Part shown: in pieces, positions 1 through 5,323 of the stretch
Layout: the number at the start of each line of letters is the position of its first letter
Numbering within the stretch: the stretch's first letter is position 1
Assembly (NCBI GenBank): GCA_031273145.1
Contig: JAISSL010000110.1
Coordinates: 1-5,323 of the forward strand
Source: Zoogloeaceae bacterium
GTDB taxonomy: Bacteria; Pseudomonadota; Gammaproteobacteria; Burkholderiales; Rhodocyclaceae
Direction: 5' to 3'
DNA length: 5,323 nt
The notes under the pieces: generated by a model
Databases searched by the model: none
Seen by the model: the letters and a program-made list of their open reading frames with translations, nothing else
Told to the model about the DNA's origin: nothing
Made by a program: the position numbers and the translations under genes

Positions 1-1893
1 GATGTTTTCCATCTTCATGGCCTCAATCACCACCAGCTTTTCCCCGGCCTTGACTTCCATCCCGACTTCTACCGCCACTTCACGCAGAAGCCCCGGCATG
101 GGAGAGAGCAGGAATCGGGAAAGATCGGGCGGCGCTTTTTCCGGCATCATCGAAAGCAGTTCAGCGGCGCGGGCGGACATGACCATCATGTCGGCACGAG
201 TGCCCCAATGATGAACCTGGTAAGTCAGACGATGCCGCTCCACCTGCACGGTAAAAGGCTCATCGTTGCAGGTGCCGTTGAAGAGCGGCTGCCCCAGCCG
301 CCAACTGGAAAGAAGCCGGTACTTTTTACCCTTGTAAGTGACTTCATAGCCGCCCAGAATGGGAGAAGCAACGACCGGATGCCATTCCTTGTTGCGGATG
401 ACGACCCAATCGGTGCCGACTTTCCGCTCATGTCCGGGAAGCTGCCCCGTCACCTTGGCGGCGCGATCCTGATAGCAACGGTGCGCGAACGCGGCTACGG
501 CAATCAACAGCACCGGGTCATCGTGCGGAACCATCGAGGCATCGAAGCCATGCGGATATTCCTGGGCAATAAAGCCGGTATCGAAATCGCCCGCCTGAAA
601 ACGCGGATGCTTCATCAACGCGGCCTGGAACGGAATGTTGCAATTGATGCCCCGGATTACAAAGGAATTAAGGGCATCGCGCATCCGGCTTAAGGCTTCG
701 TCGCGGGTTGCGCCATGCGCGATCAGCTTGGCGATCATCGAATCGTAATACATCGAAATCTCGCCGCCTTCATACACGCCGGTATCCACCCGCACGTAGT
801 CCGATTCTTCCGGGGGCATGAAGCGGGAAATCCGCCCGGTTGAAGGCAAGAATCCCCGGAAAGGGTCTTCCGCGTTGATCCGGCATTCGATTGCCCAACC
901 GTTGATTCGGACATCGCTCTGGGTGAAGGAGAGCTTCTCGCCCGCCGCAACGCGAATCATCTGCTCGACTAAATCAAGCCCGGTAATGAACTCGGTAATC
1001 GGATGTTCGACCTGAAGGCGGGTATTCATTTCCAGAAAATAGAAACTCCTGTCCGCGCCAACCACGAATTCCACCGTCCCGGCAGATTCGTACTGCACCG
1101 CCTTGGCCAATGCTACTGCCTGTTCTCCCATTGCCTTGCGGGTTGCGGGGTCTATGAAGGGCGAAGGCGCTTCTTCGATGACTTTCTGGTGGCGGCGCTG
1201 AATCGAGCATTCCCGCTCGTTCAGATAGACATAGTTGCCGTGGGAATCGCCCAACACCTGAATTTCGATGTGGCGCGGCTTTTCCACGAATTTTTCGATG
1301 AACACCCGGTCGTCGCCAAAGGAGTTTTTGGCCTCATTGACGCAGGAAGTAAAGCCTTCGTGCGCTTCCTGGTCGTTATAGGCAACGCGCAAGCCCTTGC
1401 CGCCGCCGCCGGCGGAAGCCTTGATCATGACCGGATAGCCGATTTTCTTGGCGATTTCTACCGCTTCGTCGGGGCCGGAAATGACTTCGTTGTGGCCTGG
1501 GATGGTGTTTACGCCTGCCGCCAGCGCAAGTTTTTTCGAGGCGATCTTGTCCCCCATCTTGCCTACCGAATAATGCTTGGGGCCGATGAACTTGATCCCT
1601 TCTTCCTCAATGCGCCGGGAAAACTCTTCGTTTTCCGAAATGAAGCCATAGCCGGGATGTACCGCTTCCGCGCCGGTTTCCTTGCAGGCGGCAATGATCT
1701 TGTCCATCACCAGATAGGATTCCTTGGCAGGCGGCGGGCCGATGTAGACGGCTTCATCCGCCATGTCCACATGCAGGGCGTCCTTGTCCGCCTCGGAATA
1801 GACCGCAACGGTCTTGATGCCCATCTTTTTCGCCGTCTTGATGACGCGGCAGGCGATTTCGCCGCGATTGGCAATCAGAATCTTCTTGAACAT
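1..1893 (-). CDS. pccA: Acyl-CoA (propionyl-CoA type) carboxylase alpha subunit, biotin carboxylase plus biotin carrier, 3' end outside window
   Basis: This subunit carboxylates its own biotin using ATP and bicarbonate, then presents it to the beta subunit. The frame is open for 631 codons from ATG at 1893 without a stop or frameshift. Visible parts are a biotin carboxylase N-domain (about 1-110, starting FKKILIANRGEIACR), an ATP-grasp domain with glycine loop GGGGKG at 162-167, and the catalytic set C229, K237, E288, N290, R292, E296 and R338, close to or identical with E. coli AccC numbering. The carboxylase C-domain runs to about 450. Then comes a less conserved linker region (about 460-560), where PCC-type alpha subunits carry the BT domain that docks the beta subunit, and a biotinyl domain with EAMKMEN whose lysine is K627. 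The window stops three residues after that motif, so perhaps 30-40 residues are missing. It follows the beta gene by 18 bases. Acetyl- or methylcrotonyl-CoA carboxylase is the alternative; the mutase and MeaB genes nearby favour propionyl-CoA. Confidence 0.95.
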   Translation of the reverse strand, partial: MFKKILIANRGEIACRVIKTAKKMGIKTVAVYSEADKDALHVDMADEAVYIGPPPAKESYLVMDKIIAACKETGAEAVHPGYGFISENEEFSRRIEEEGIKFIGPKHYSVGKMGDKIASKKLALAAGVNTIPGHNEVISGPDEAVEIAKKIGYPVMIKASAGGGGKGLRVAYNDQEAHEGFTSCVNEAKNSFGDDRVFIEKFVEKPRHIEIQVLGDSHGNYVYLNERECSIQRRHQKVIEEAPSPFIDPATRKAMGEQAVALAKAVQYESAGTVEFVVGADRSFYFLEMNTRLQVEHPITEFITGLDLVEQMIRVAAGEKLSFTQSDVRINGWAIECRINAEDPFRGFLPSTGRISRFMPPEESDYVRVDTGVYEGGEISMYYDSMIAKLIAHGATRDEALSRMRDALNSFVIRGINCNIPFQAALMKHPRFQAGDFDTGFIAQEYPHGFDASMVPHDDPVLLIAVAAFAHRCYQDRAAKVTGQLPGHERKVGTDWVVIRNKEWHPVVASPILGGYEVTYKGKKYRLLSSWRLGQPLFNGTCNDEPFTVQVERHRLTYQVHHWGTRADMMVMSARAAELLSMMPEKAPPDLSRFLLSPMPGLLREVAVEVGMEVKAGEKLVVIEAMKMENI

Positions 1894-1901
1894 TTCAAAT
1901 T

Positions 1902-1907
1902 CTCCCT
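1902..1907 (-). promoter_or_regulatory. Ribosome binding site of the alpha subunit gene
   Basis: On the minus strand AGGGAG lies 8 bases before the ATG at 1893, within the 18-base gap after the beta subunit stop. It supports this start and tight coupling of the two subunits. Confidence 0.75.
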
Positions 1908-1911
1908 GGCG

Positions 1912-3444
1912 TCAAAGCGGAATGTTGCCGTGCTTGCGCCACGGATTTTCCAGTTTCTTGTTGGTCAGCATGGCCAATGAGCGGCAGATGCGCTTGCGGG
2001 TGCAGTGCGGCATGATGACATCATCAATAAAGCCCCGGCTGCTCGCAACAAAGGGATTGGCGAATTTTGCCTTGTATTCCGCTTCGCGCGCCGCGAGTTT
2101 TTCCACGTCGCTTTTTTCGTCGCGGAAAATGATTTCCACCGCGCCTTTCGCGCCCATCACCGCAATTTCAGCGGAAGGCCAGGCAAAGTTCACGTCGCCG
2201 CGCAGATGCTTGGAAGACATCACGTCGTAAGCGCCGCCGTAAGCCTTGCGGGTAATGACCGTGACCTTGGGGACGGTACATTCGGCGTAGGCGTAGAGGA
2301 GCTTTGCGCCGTGCTTGATGATGCCGCCGTATTCCTGCGCGGTGCCGGGCAAAAAGCCGGGCACGTCCACAAAGGTAATGACGGGAATATTGAAGGCATC
2401 GCAAAAGCGCACGAAGCGCGCGCCCTTGATCGAAGACTTGATGTCCAGACAGCCCGCCAGCACCATCGGCTGATTGGCGACAATCCCTACCGTGGAGCCG
2501 TTCATGCGGCCAAAGCCGACGATGATGTTCTTGGCATGGTCAGCCTGAATTTCAAAGAAATCGTTGTCGTCGACCGTCTTGACGATCAATTCCTTCATGT
2601 CGTAAGGCTTGTTGGGATTGTCCGGCACCAGGGTATCGAGCGAAAAGTCGAAGCGATCGGGCGGGTCTTCCGTCCGCAGCATTGGCGGTTTTTCCCGGTT
2701 GTTGCTGGGCAGGTAGTTGATGAGCCGCCGCACGTAGCTTAGGGCTTCCACGTCGTTTTCAAAGGCGAGATCGGCCACCCCGGATTTGGTGCTGTGGGTG
2801 ACTGCGCCGCCCAGTTCTTCGGCGGTCACTTCTTCGTGGGTCACGGTCTTGACCACTTCCGGGCCGGTCACGAACATGTAGGAAGAATCCTTCACCATGA
2901 AGATGAAATCGGTCATGGCTGGGCTATAGACCGCGCCGCCCGCGCAAGGCCCCATAATCATGGAGATTTGCGGCACGACGCCGGAAGCCAGCACATTGCG
3001 CTGAAAAACGTCCGCATAGCCGCCCAGGGAGGCCACGCCTTCCTGAATGCGCGCGCCGCCGGAATCGTTCAGGCCGATGACTGGCGCGCCGACCTTCATG
3101 GCGTGATCCATGATCTTGCAGATTTTTTCCGCGTGCGCTTCGGAGAGAGCGCCGCCAAAGACCGTAAAATCCTGCGAGAAAACGAAGACCAGACGGCCAT
3201 TAATCATGCCGCAGCCGATGACGACGCCATCGCCGGGGACTTTTTCGTTTTCCATGCCGAAGTCGGTACAACGATGCTCCTTGAACATGTCCCATTCCTC
3301 GAAGGAATCGGGGTCAAGCAGAAGCTCGATACGTTCGCGGGCGGTGAGTTTGCCCTTTTTGTGCTGGTTGTCAATACGTTTCTGGCCGCCGCCCAGTTTG
3401 GCGACTTCCCGCTTTCTGTCCAGCTCGTGAATGATGTCATGCAT
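1912..3444 (-). CDS. pccB: Propionyl-CoA carboxylase beta subunit (carboxyltransferase)
   Basis: The 510-residue protein moves the carboxyl group from carboxybiotin to propionyl-CoA, giving (S)-methylmalonyl-CoA; the family forms a cytoplasmic alpha6-beta6 complex. It is full length, beginning [12 protein letters not shown] and ending [12 protein letters not shown], a characteristic PccB C-terminus. It holds two crotonase-like halves. The N half has the glycine-rich oxyanion segments SGGARIQEG (128-136) and [12 protein letters not shown] (165-176). The C half has [20 protein letters not shown] (361-380) and [17 protein letters not shown] (401-417). D407 in GGAYDVM matches the aspartate that, in the Streptomyces carboxyltransferases, goes with propionyl-CoA rather than acetyl-CoA preference (family knowledge). 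The start at 3444 is chosen over an upstream ATG at 3513 because AAGGAG lies 8 bases before it and the longer form would overlap the end of meaB by 56 bases. Confidence 0.96.
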   Translation of the reverse strand: MHDIIHELDRKREVAKLGGGQKRIDNQHKKGKLTARERIELLLDPDSFEEWDMFKEHRCTDFGMENEKVPGDGVVIGCGMINGRLVFVFSQDFTVFGGALSEAHAEKICKIMDHAMKVGAPVIGLNDSGGARIQEGVASLGGYADVFQRNVLASGVVPQISMIMGPCAGGAVYSPAMTDFIFMVKDSSYMFVTGPEVVKTVTHEEVTAEELGGAVTHSTKSGVADLAFENDVEALSYVRRLINYLPSNNREKPPMLRTEDPPDRFDFSLDTLVPDNPNKPYDMKELIVKTVDDNDFFEIQADHAKNIIVGFGRMNGSTVGIVANQPMVLAGCLDIKSSIKGARFVRFCDAFNIPVITFVDVPGFLPGTAQEYGGIIKHGAKLLYAYAECTVPKVTVITRKAYGGAYDVMSSKHLRGDVNFAWPSAEIAVMGAKGAVEIIFRDEKSDVEKLAAREAEYKAKFANPFVASSRGFIDDVIMPHCTRKRICRSLAMLTNKKLENPWRKHGNIPL

Positions 3445-3452
3445 TCGTGAAT

Positions 3453-3458
3453 CTCCTT
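3453..3458 (-). promoter_or_regulatory. Ribosome binding site of pccB, sharing a base with the meaB stop
   Basis: The minus strand reads TGA AGGAG: the last A of the meaB stop codon (3458-3460) is the first base of AAGGAG. It is followed after 8 bases by the ATG at 3444. This decides the pccB start and suggests that translation of meaB and pccB is coupled. Confidence 0.85.
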
Positions 3459-4477
3459 CAGGATTCCTGAGAATCAAAAAATCGCGCGGCTTCCAGTAAG
3501 GAAGAAGCCGCAACTGTAGGGGTAATGCATCCTGAGGACACCTTCTGGGTGACTCTGGGCAAGCTATCTTTCACAACGGGATGCCGCTGGAAACATTGGT
3601 TCAGACTGGAGTGAATGAGTTGCCACATCCAGTCAACCGCCTGACGGCGGCGTTTTACCTCGAATTCTCCGGTAGGAGTCAAGGTGTCTTTGTAACGCCT
3701 TACGGCGTCCCAAAATTCGGTCAGCCCCTCTTTTGTGAGGGCGCTCAAGGTTATCACGGGTGGCGTCCAATTGGGAGAGGCAGGACGTAACATTTTAAGC
3801 GCGCTCATCCATTGTGCCCTGGTAATGGCGGCAGCGCGGGGGTCAATATCCGCCTTGTTGATGGCGATGAGATCGGCAATCTCGACGATGCCTTTTTTTA
3901 TTGCCTGTAACTCGTCGCCCGCATTCGGGAGCTGCAAAAGCGCAAACAGGTCGACCATCCCCGCGACCATCGTCTCGGACTGCCCGACGCCTACCGTTTC
4001 AACAATGATAACGTCAAAGCCCGCCGCTTCGCAAAGCAGCATGGCTTCGCGGGTTTTGTCGGCGACGCCGCCCAGATTGCCGGCAGAAGGGGAAGGGCGG
4101 ATAAAGGCGTCCGCACGCTGGCAGAGGGTTTCCATGCGGGTCTTGTCGCCCAGAATGGAGCCGCCGGTGACGGAAGAGGAAGGGTCGACCGCCAGCACCG
4201 CGAGTTTGTGTCCCTGGTCGAGGATATGGTTGCCCAGGGCTTCGATGAAGGTGGATTTGCCCACTCCCGGCGAGCCGGAAATGCCCAGACGAATCGCCTT
4301 GCCGGTATGGGGCAGGAGCGCCTCCAGCAGCGCATTGGCGCGGAGGCGATGATCCTTGCGTTGTGATTCGATGAGGGTAATGGCCTTGGCAAGCGGACGC
4401 AACTGCCGCGCCAACACGCCATCAAAAAGGGCGCGGTCGGCAGGGGGTAGGGGCGGGGCGGACTGCATAGCGGTCAT
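3458..4477 (-). CDS. meaB: Methylmalonyl-CoA mutase-associated GTPase MeaB (ArgK / LAO family G3E GTPase)
   Basis: MeaB is a cytoplasmic GTPase chaperone that gates B12 cofactor loading and protects methylmalonyl-CoA mutase from inactivation. The 339-residue protein has the family's usual length and all its motifs: P-loop GSPGVGKST (68-76), the family block [18 protein letters not shown] (98-115), [13 protein letters not shown] (127-139), the switch/Walker B segment [10 protein letters not shown] (159-168), [15 protein letters not shown] (183-197) and the guanine-specificity motif NKAD (207-210). The C-terminal helical arm used for dimerisation is present ([13 protein letters not shown] onward), ending in FFDSQES. 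I chose ATG 4477 because GGAG sits 7 bases upstream and the ATG overlaps the DUF559 stop as ATGA. An ATG at 4492 would add five residues and cannot be excluded. It lies downstream of the mutase gene with a foreign-looking gene between them. Confidence 0.95.
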   Translation of the reverse strand: MTAMQSAPPLPPADRALFDGVLARQLRPLAKAITLIESQRKDHRLRANALLEALLPHTGKAIRLGISGSPGVGKSTFIEALGNHILDQGHKLAVLAVDPSSSVTGGSILGDKTRMETLCQRADAFIRPSPSAGNLGGVADKTREAMLLCEAAGFDVIIVETVGVGQSETMVAGMVDLFALLQLPNAGDELQAIKKGIVEIADLIAINKADIDPRAAAITRAQWMSALKMLRPASPNWTPPVITLSALTKEGLTEFWDAVRRYKDTLTPTGEFEVKRRRQAVDWMWQLIHSSLNQCFQRHPVVKDSLPRVTQKVSSGCITPTVAASSLLEAARFFDSQES

Positions 4478-4947
4478 TGGCGCGCTCCGCATTCTCTTTT
4501 TCCATTCCCTTGCAGATGGTGAAAAGAGTTAGAGGAAGAAAGTCGAGCATCTTTCCCCTCTCCCGCTTGCGGGAGAGGGTGCCCCGAAGGGGCGGGAGAG
4601 GGTACGTTAGGAAAGAGGGAAAGCCAGATGCGATCCAACACGGTATCTATCTCCGTCAGGCATTCGTTATTCCAGAAGCGCAGTACGCGATAACCGCAAC
4701 TTTCCAGATAATTGGTTCTTTCCTGATCGTAAGCCATGCGTTCCTGATGCTGGCCGCCATCAAGTTCAATGATGAGTTTTTCATTGGTTGCAACAAAATC
4801 AACCACGTAGGAACCAATCGGTTTCTGGCGTTTGAATTTCACGTCGCTAAACCGTTTTCCACGTAAGTGGAACCAGAGTTTTTGTTCCGCGTCGGTCTGA
4901 TGTTTGCGTAGCGCCTTGGCTTTTTGCAGCATGTCATGTGTAGTCAT
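4474..4947 (-). CDS. DUF559 / COG2852-type endonuclease-like protein with a repeat-encoded C-terminal tail
   Basis: The 157-residue product belongs to the DUF559 family, small proteins with a Vsr-like PD-(D/E)XK nuclease fold whose biological role is not established. The conserved core is intact over about residues 12-109: LRKHQTDAEQKLWFHLRG, KFKRQKPIGSYVVDF (37-51), the likely catalytic D50 with E61 and D63 in IIELDGGQH (59-67), D74 and R77, and GYRVLRFWNNE (85-95). Nothing suggests a dead nuclease. The core normally ends near IWLSL (about 111). Here the frame continues some 45 residues, and residues about 116-131 (PSPAPSGHPLPQAGEG) are the translation of a palindromic repeat, so the tail is probably not functional. 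The start is ATG 4947, six bases after GGGAGAGGG contributed by another repeat copy. Base composition is lower in G+C than the neighbours (25 of 60 at 4741-4800 against 37 of 60 at 2401-2460), a hint of transfer. It has no evident link to propionate metabolism. Confidence 0.88.
   Translation of the reverse strand: MTTHDMLQKAKALRKHQTDAEQKLWFHLRGKRFSDVKFKRQKPIGSYVVDFVATNEKLIIELDGGQHQERMAYDQERTNYLESCGYRVLRFWNNECLTEIDTVLDRIWLSLFPNVPSPAPSGHPLPQAGEGKDARLSSSNSFHHLQGNGKRECGARQ
4485..4488 (-). promoter_or_regulatory. Ribosome binding site favouring the 4477 start of meaB
   Basis: GGAG on the minus strand is followed by 7 bases and ATG at 4477. The in-frame ATG at 4492 has only an A-rich GGAAAAAGAGA stretch before it and the one at 4468 has no purine-rich motif at a good distance. 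The site lies inside the last codons of the DUF559 gene. Confidence 0.55.
4556..4602 (-). repeat. Palindromic double-hairpin repeat, copy A
   Basis: This 47-base unit holds two hairpins. The first is a perfect 11-base stem, CCCTCTCCCGC (4556-4566) paired with GCGGGAGAGGG (4569-4579) around TT. The second is GCCCC-GAA-GGGGC (4581-4593), followed by GGGAGAGGG (4594-4602). It is the reverse complement of copy B at 45 of 47 positions. It lies within the 3' part of the DUF559 reading frame. Repeats of this look are familiar to me as dispersed intergenic elements of proteobacterial genomes. No T-run follows on either side, so I do not call it a terminator. Confidence 0.9.
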
Positions 4948-4953
4948 GGCTTG

Positions 4954-4962
4954 CCCTCTCCC
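4954..4962 (-). promoter_or_regulatory. Repeat-derived ribosome binding site of the DUF559 gene
   Basis: The minus strand reads GGGAGAGGG, then CAAGCC, then ATG at 4947. The purine-rich arm of copy B is therefore at normal Shine-Dalgarno distance. The neighbouring GCCCC/GGGGC hairpin is close enough to influence access to it. Confidence 0.6.
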
Positions 4963-5000
4963 GCCCCTTCGGGGCACCCTCTCCCACAAGTGGGAGAGGG
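4954..5000 (+). repeat. Palindromic double-hairpin repeat, copy B, inverted relative to copy A
   Basis: This 47-base unit reads CCCTCTCCC, then GCCCC-TTC-GGGGC (4963-4975), then the hairpin CCCTCTCCCAC / GTGGGAGAGGG (4977-5000) around AA. It differs from inverted copy A at just two positions, which pair with each other in the stem: G-C in A, A-T in B. It ends six bases before the DUF559 start, and on the minus strand its GGGAGAGGG acts as that gene's Shine-Dalgarno sequence. Confidence 0.9.
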
Positions 5001-5022
5001 GATGCTTAGTGCCATCCGCAAG

Positions 5023-5062
5023 CCCCTTCGCCCGCTTGTGGGAGAGGGATAAGGGGAGAGGG
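5023..5062 (-). repeat. Degenerate copy C of the palindromic repeat
   Basis: The minus strand reads CCCTCTCCCC, a short TTAT in place of the GCCCC/GGGGC hairpin, then CCCTCTCCCACAAGCGGG and a decayed arm. It has the same orientation as copy A. At the variable stem pair it has the A of copy B on one side and the C of copy A on the other, giving an A-C mismatch. It lies between the mutase stop and the DUF559 gene. Confidence 0.7.
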
Positions 5063-5064
5063 TT

Positions 5065-5086
5065 AAGCCAGATAGGGTCAGCACGG
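5065..5086 (-). pseudogene. Possible remnant of the 3' end of a second DUF559 gene
   Basis: These 22 bases align with 4621-4643, the codons for TVLDRIWL of the intact gene, at 18 of 23 columns with one gap. The match includes nine identical bases (AAGCCAGAT) and a CACGG block. In both places the stretch lies just upstream, in the coding sense, of a repeat in the same orientation. The TTG/CTG difference is synonymous. The match is short, so chance is possible. Confidence 0.35.
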
Positions 5087-5098
5087 CTACCGGATGTG

Positions 5099-5323
5099 TC
5101 AAGCCGAAACCGCGCGTGCGGCGCGGATTTGTTTGATAATCTCGCGCGCGCAGGCCGGGATGGGCGTGCCGGGGCCGAAGATGGCCTTTGCGCCCGCAGC
5201 GTAGAGGGCATCGTAATCTTGCGCCGGAATGACGCCGCCGACGAAGGTGATGATGTCTTCCGCGCCCAGCTTGCCCAGTTCCCGGATGATTTCGGGAACC
5301 AGCGTCTTGTGTCCGGCGGCAAG
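5099..5323 (-). CDS. scpA: Methylmalonyl-CoA mutase, C-terminal end of the B12-binding domain, 5' part outside window
   Basis: The enzyme interconverts (R)-methylmalonyl-CoA and succinyl-CoA with adenosylcobalamin. Only the last 74 residues are present, in a clean frame to TGA at 5099-5101. They begin LAAGHKTLVPEIIRELGKLG and include FVGGVIPAQDYDAL (27-40) and AIFGPGTPIPACAREII (47-63), the GG and GPGT motifs of the cobalamin-binding Rossmann-like domain. The cobalt-ligand motif DxHxxG lies upstream of the window. The C-terminus looks complete and uninterrupted, so the repeat unit lies behind the gene and not in it. The fragment cannot distinguish a single-chain mutase from the large subunit of a two-subunit one, nor wholly exclude a sister mutase such as isobutyryl- or ethylmalonyl-CoA mutase; meaB and pcc neighbours favour methylmalonyl-CoA. 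Confidence 0.92.
   Translation of the reverse strand, partial: LAAGHKTLVPEIIRELGKLGAEDIITFVGGVIPAQDYDALYAAGAKAIFGPGTPIPACAREIIKQIRAARAVSA

Larger units (their letters stand above)
4556..5062. mobile_element. Candidate repeat-plus-nuclease unit between the mutase gene and meaB
   Basis: Inverted copies A and B enclose 351 bases holding almost exactly the DUF559 core and its start codon, with degenerate copy C just beyond. The layout resembles the flanking of RAYT transposase genes by REP palindromes, but with a Vsr-like nuclease instead. The unit separates two genes that act together, and its core is lower in G+C than the neighbouring genes. The outer borders are uncertain and I see no convincing target-site duplication, so mobility is inferred from layout alone. 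Confidence 0.4.

Noticed and set aside
1003..1980. A 325-codon open frame on the plus strand
   Set aside because: It is antisense to the alpha subunit, whose minus-strand frame is unbroken with all biotin carboxylase catalytic residues. The plus-strand product is compositionally odd and resembles no family I know.
1912..3513. A 533-residue version of PccB
   Set aside because: The extra 23 residues overlap the end of meaB and have no ribosome binding site, while ATG 3444 has AAGGAG at 8 bases and gives the usual PccB N-terminus.
4477..4866. A plus-strand frame of 129 codons across copy A
   Set aside because: It is the antisense shadow of the DUF559 gene; its repeat-derived segment (PLSRLRERVPRRGGRG) is only the other-strand translation of the palindrome.
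4556..5062. The hairpins as rho-independent terminators
   Set aside because: The stems are strong, but neither strand shows a T-run after them, and the genes on both sides look like one operon.
4556..5062. A CRISPR array
   Set aside because: There are only three copies in mixed orientation, spacing is irregular, a gene lies between two of them and no cas genes are present.
4474..5322. Reading the DUF559 gene as a 282-codon protein starting near the window edge
   Set aside because: The extra N-terminal part overlaps the mutase 3' end out of frame and then translates repeats B and C. The DUF559 core begins just after ATG 4947, which has a ribosome binding site.

Overview
The window is part of a propionyl-CoA / methylmalonyl-CoA operon, with every supported gene on the minus strand. 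In transcription order (high to low coordinates) it holds the last 74 codons of methylmalonyl-CoA mutase, a small DUF559-type nuclease-like gene wrapped in palindromic repeats, the mutase chaperone GTPase MeaB, the carboxyltransferase (beta) subunit of a propionyl-CoA-type carboxylase, and the biotin-carrying alpha subunit. The alpha subunit runs off the window just after its biotinylation motif. Gene order, protein motifs, moderately high G+C and the type of dispersed palindromic repeat point to a proteobacterium, perhaps a betaproteobacterium. That assignment is recognition from memory, not a search.

Region by region: 1-1893 is the alpha subunit (3' end missing). An 18-base gap carries its ribosome binding site, then 1912-3444 is the beta subunit. 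A 13-base gap carrying AAGGAG separates it from meaB (3458-4477). The start of meaB overlaps the stop of the DUF559 gene (4474-4947) as ATGA. Positions 4948-5098 are non-coding and packed with repeat sequence. Positions 5099-5323 are the 3' end of the mutase gene. No stretch over 300 bases lacks a gene.

Together the metabolic genes carry propionyl-CoA to (S)-methylmalonyl-CoA (biotin carboxylase) and then to succinyl-CoA (B12-dependent mutase, protected and loaded by MeaB). The methylmalonyl-CoA epimerase needed between the two steps is not in the window. Very short gaps with clear ribosome binding sites suggest one transcript and translational coupling.

The unusual part is 4556-5089. Two 47-base copies of a double-hairpin repeat, 45/47 identical and in inverted orientation, flank the DUF559 gene. 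The upstream copy supplies its ribosome binding site and the downstream copy is translated as its C-terminal tail. A third, degenerate copy lies next to a 22-base stretch resembling the 3' end of the same nuclease gene. This looks like a small repeat-plus-nuclease unit that landed between the mutase gene and meaB without breaking the operon. Mobility of such a unit is inference.
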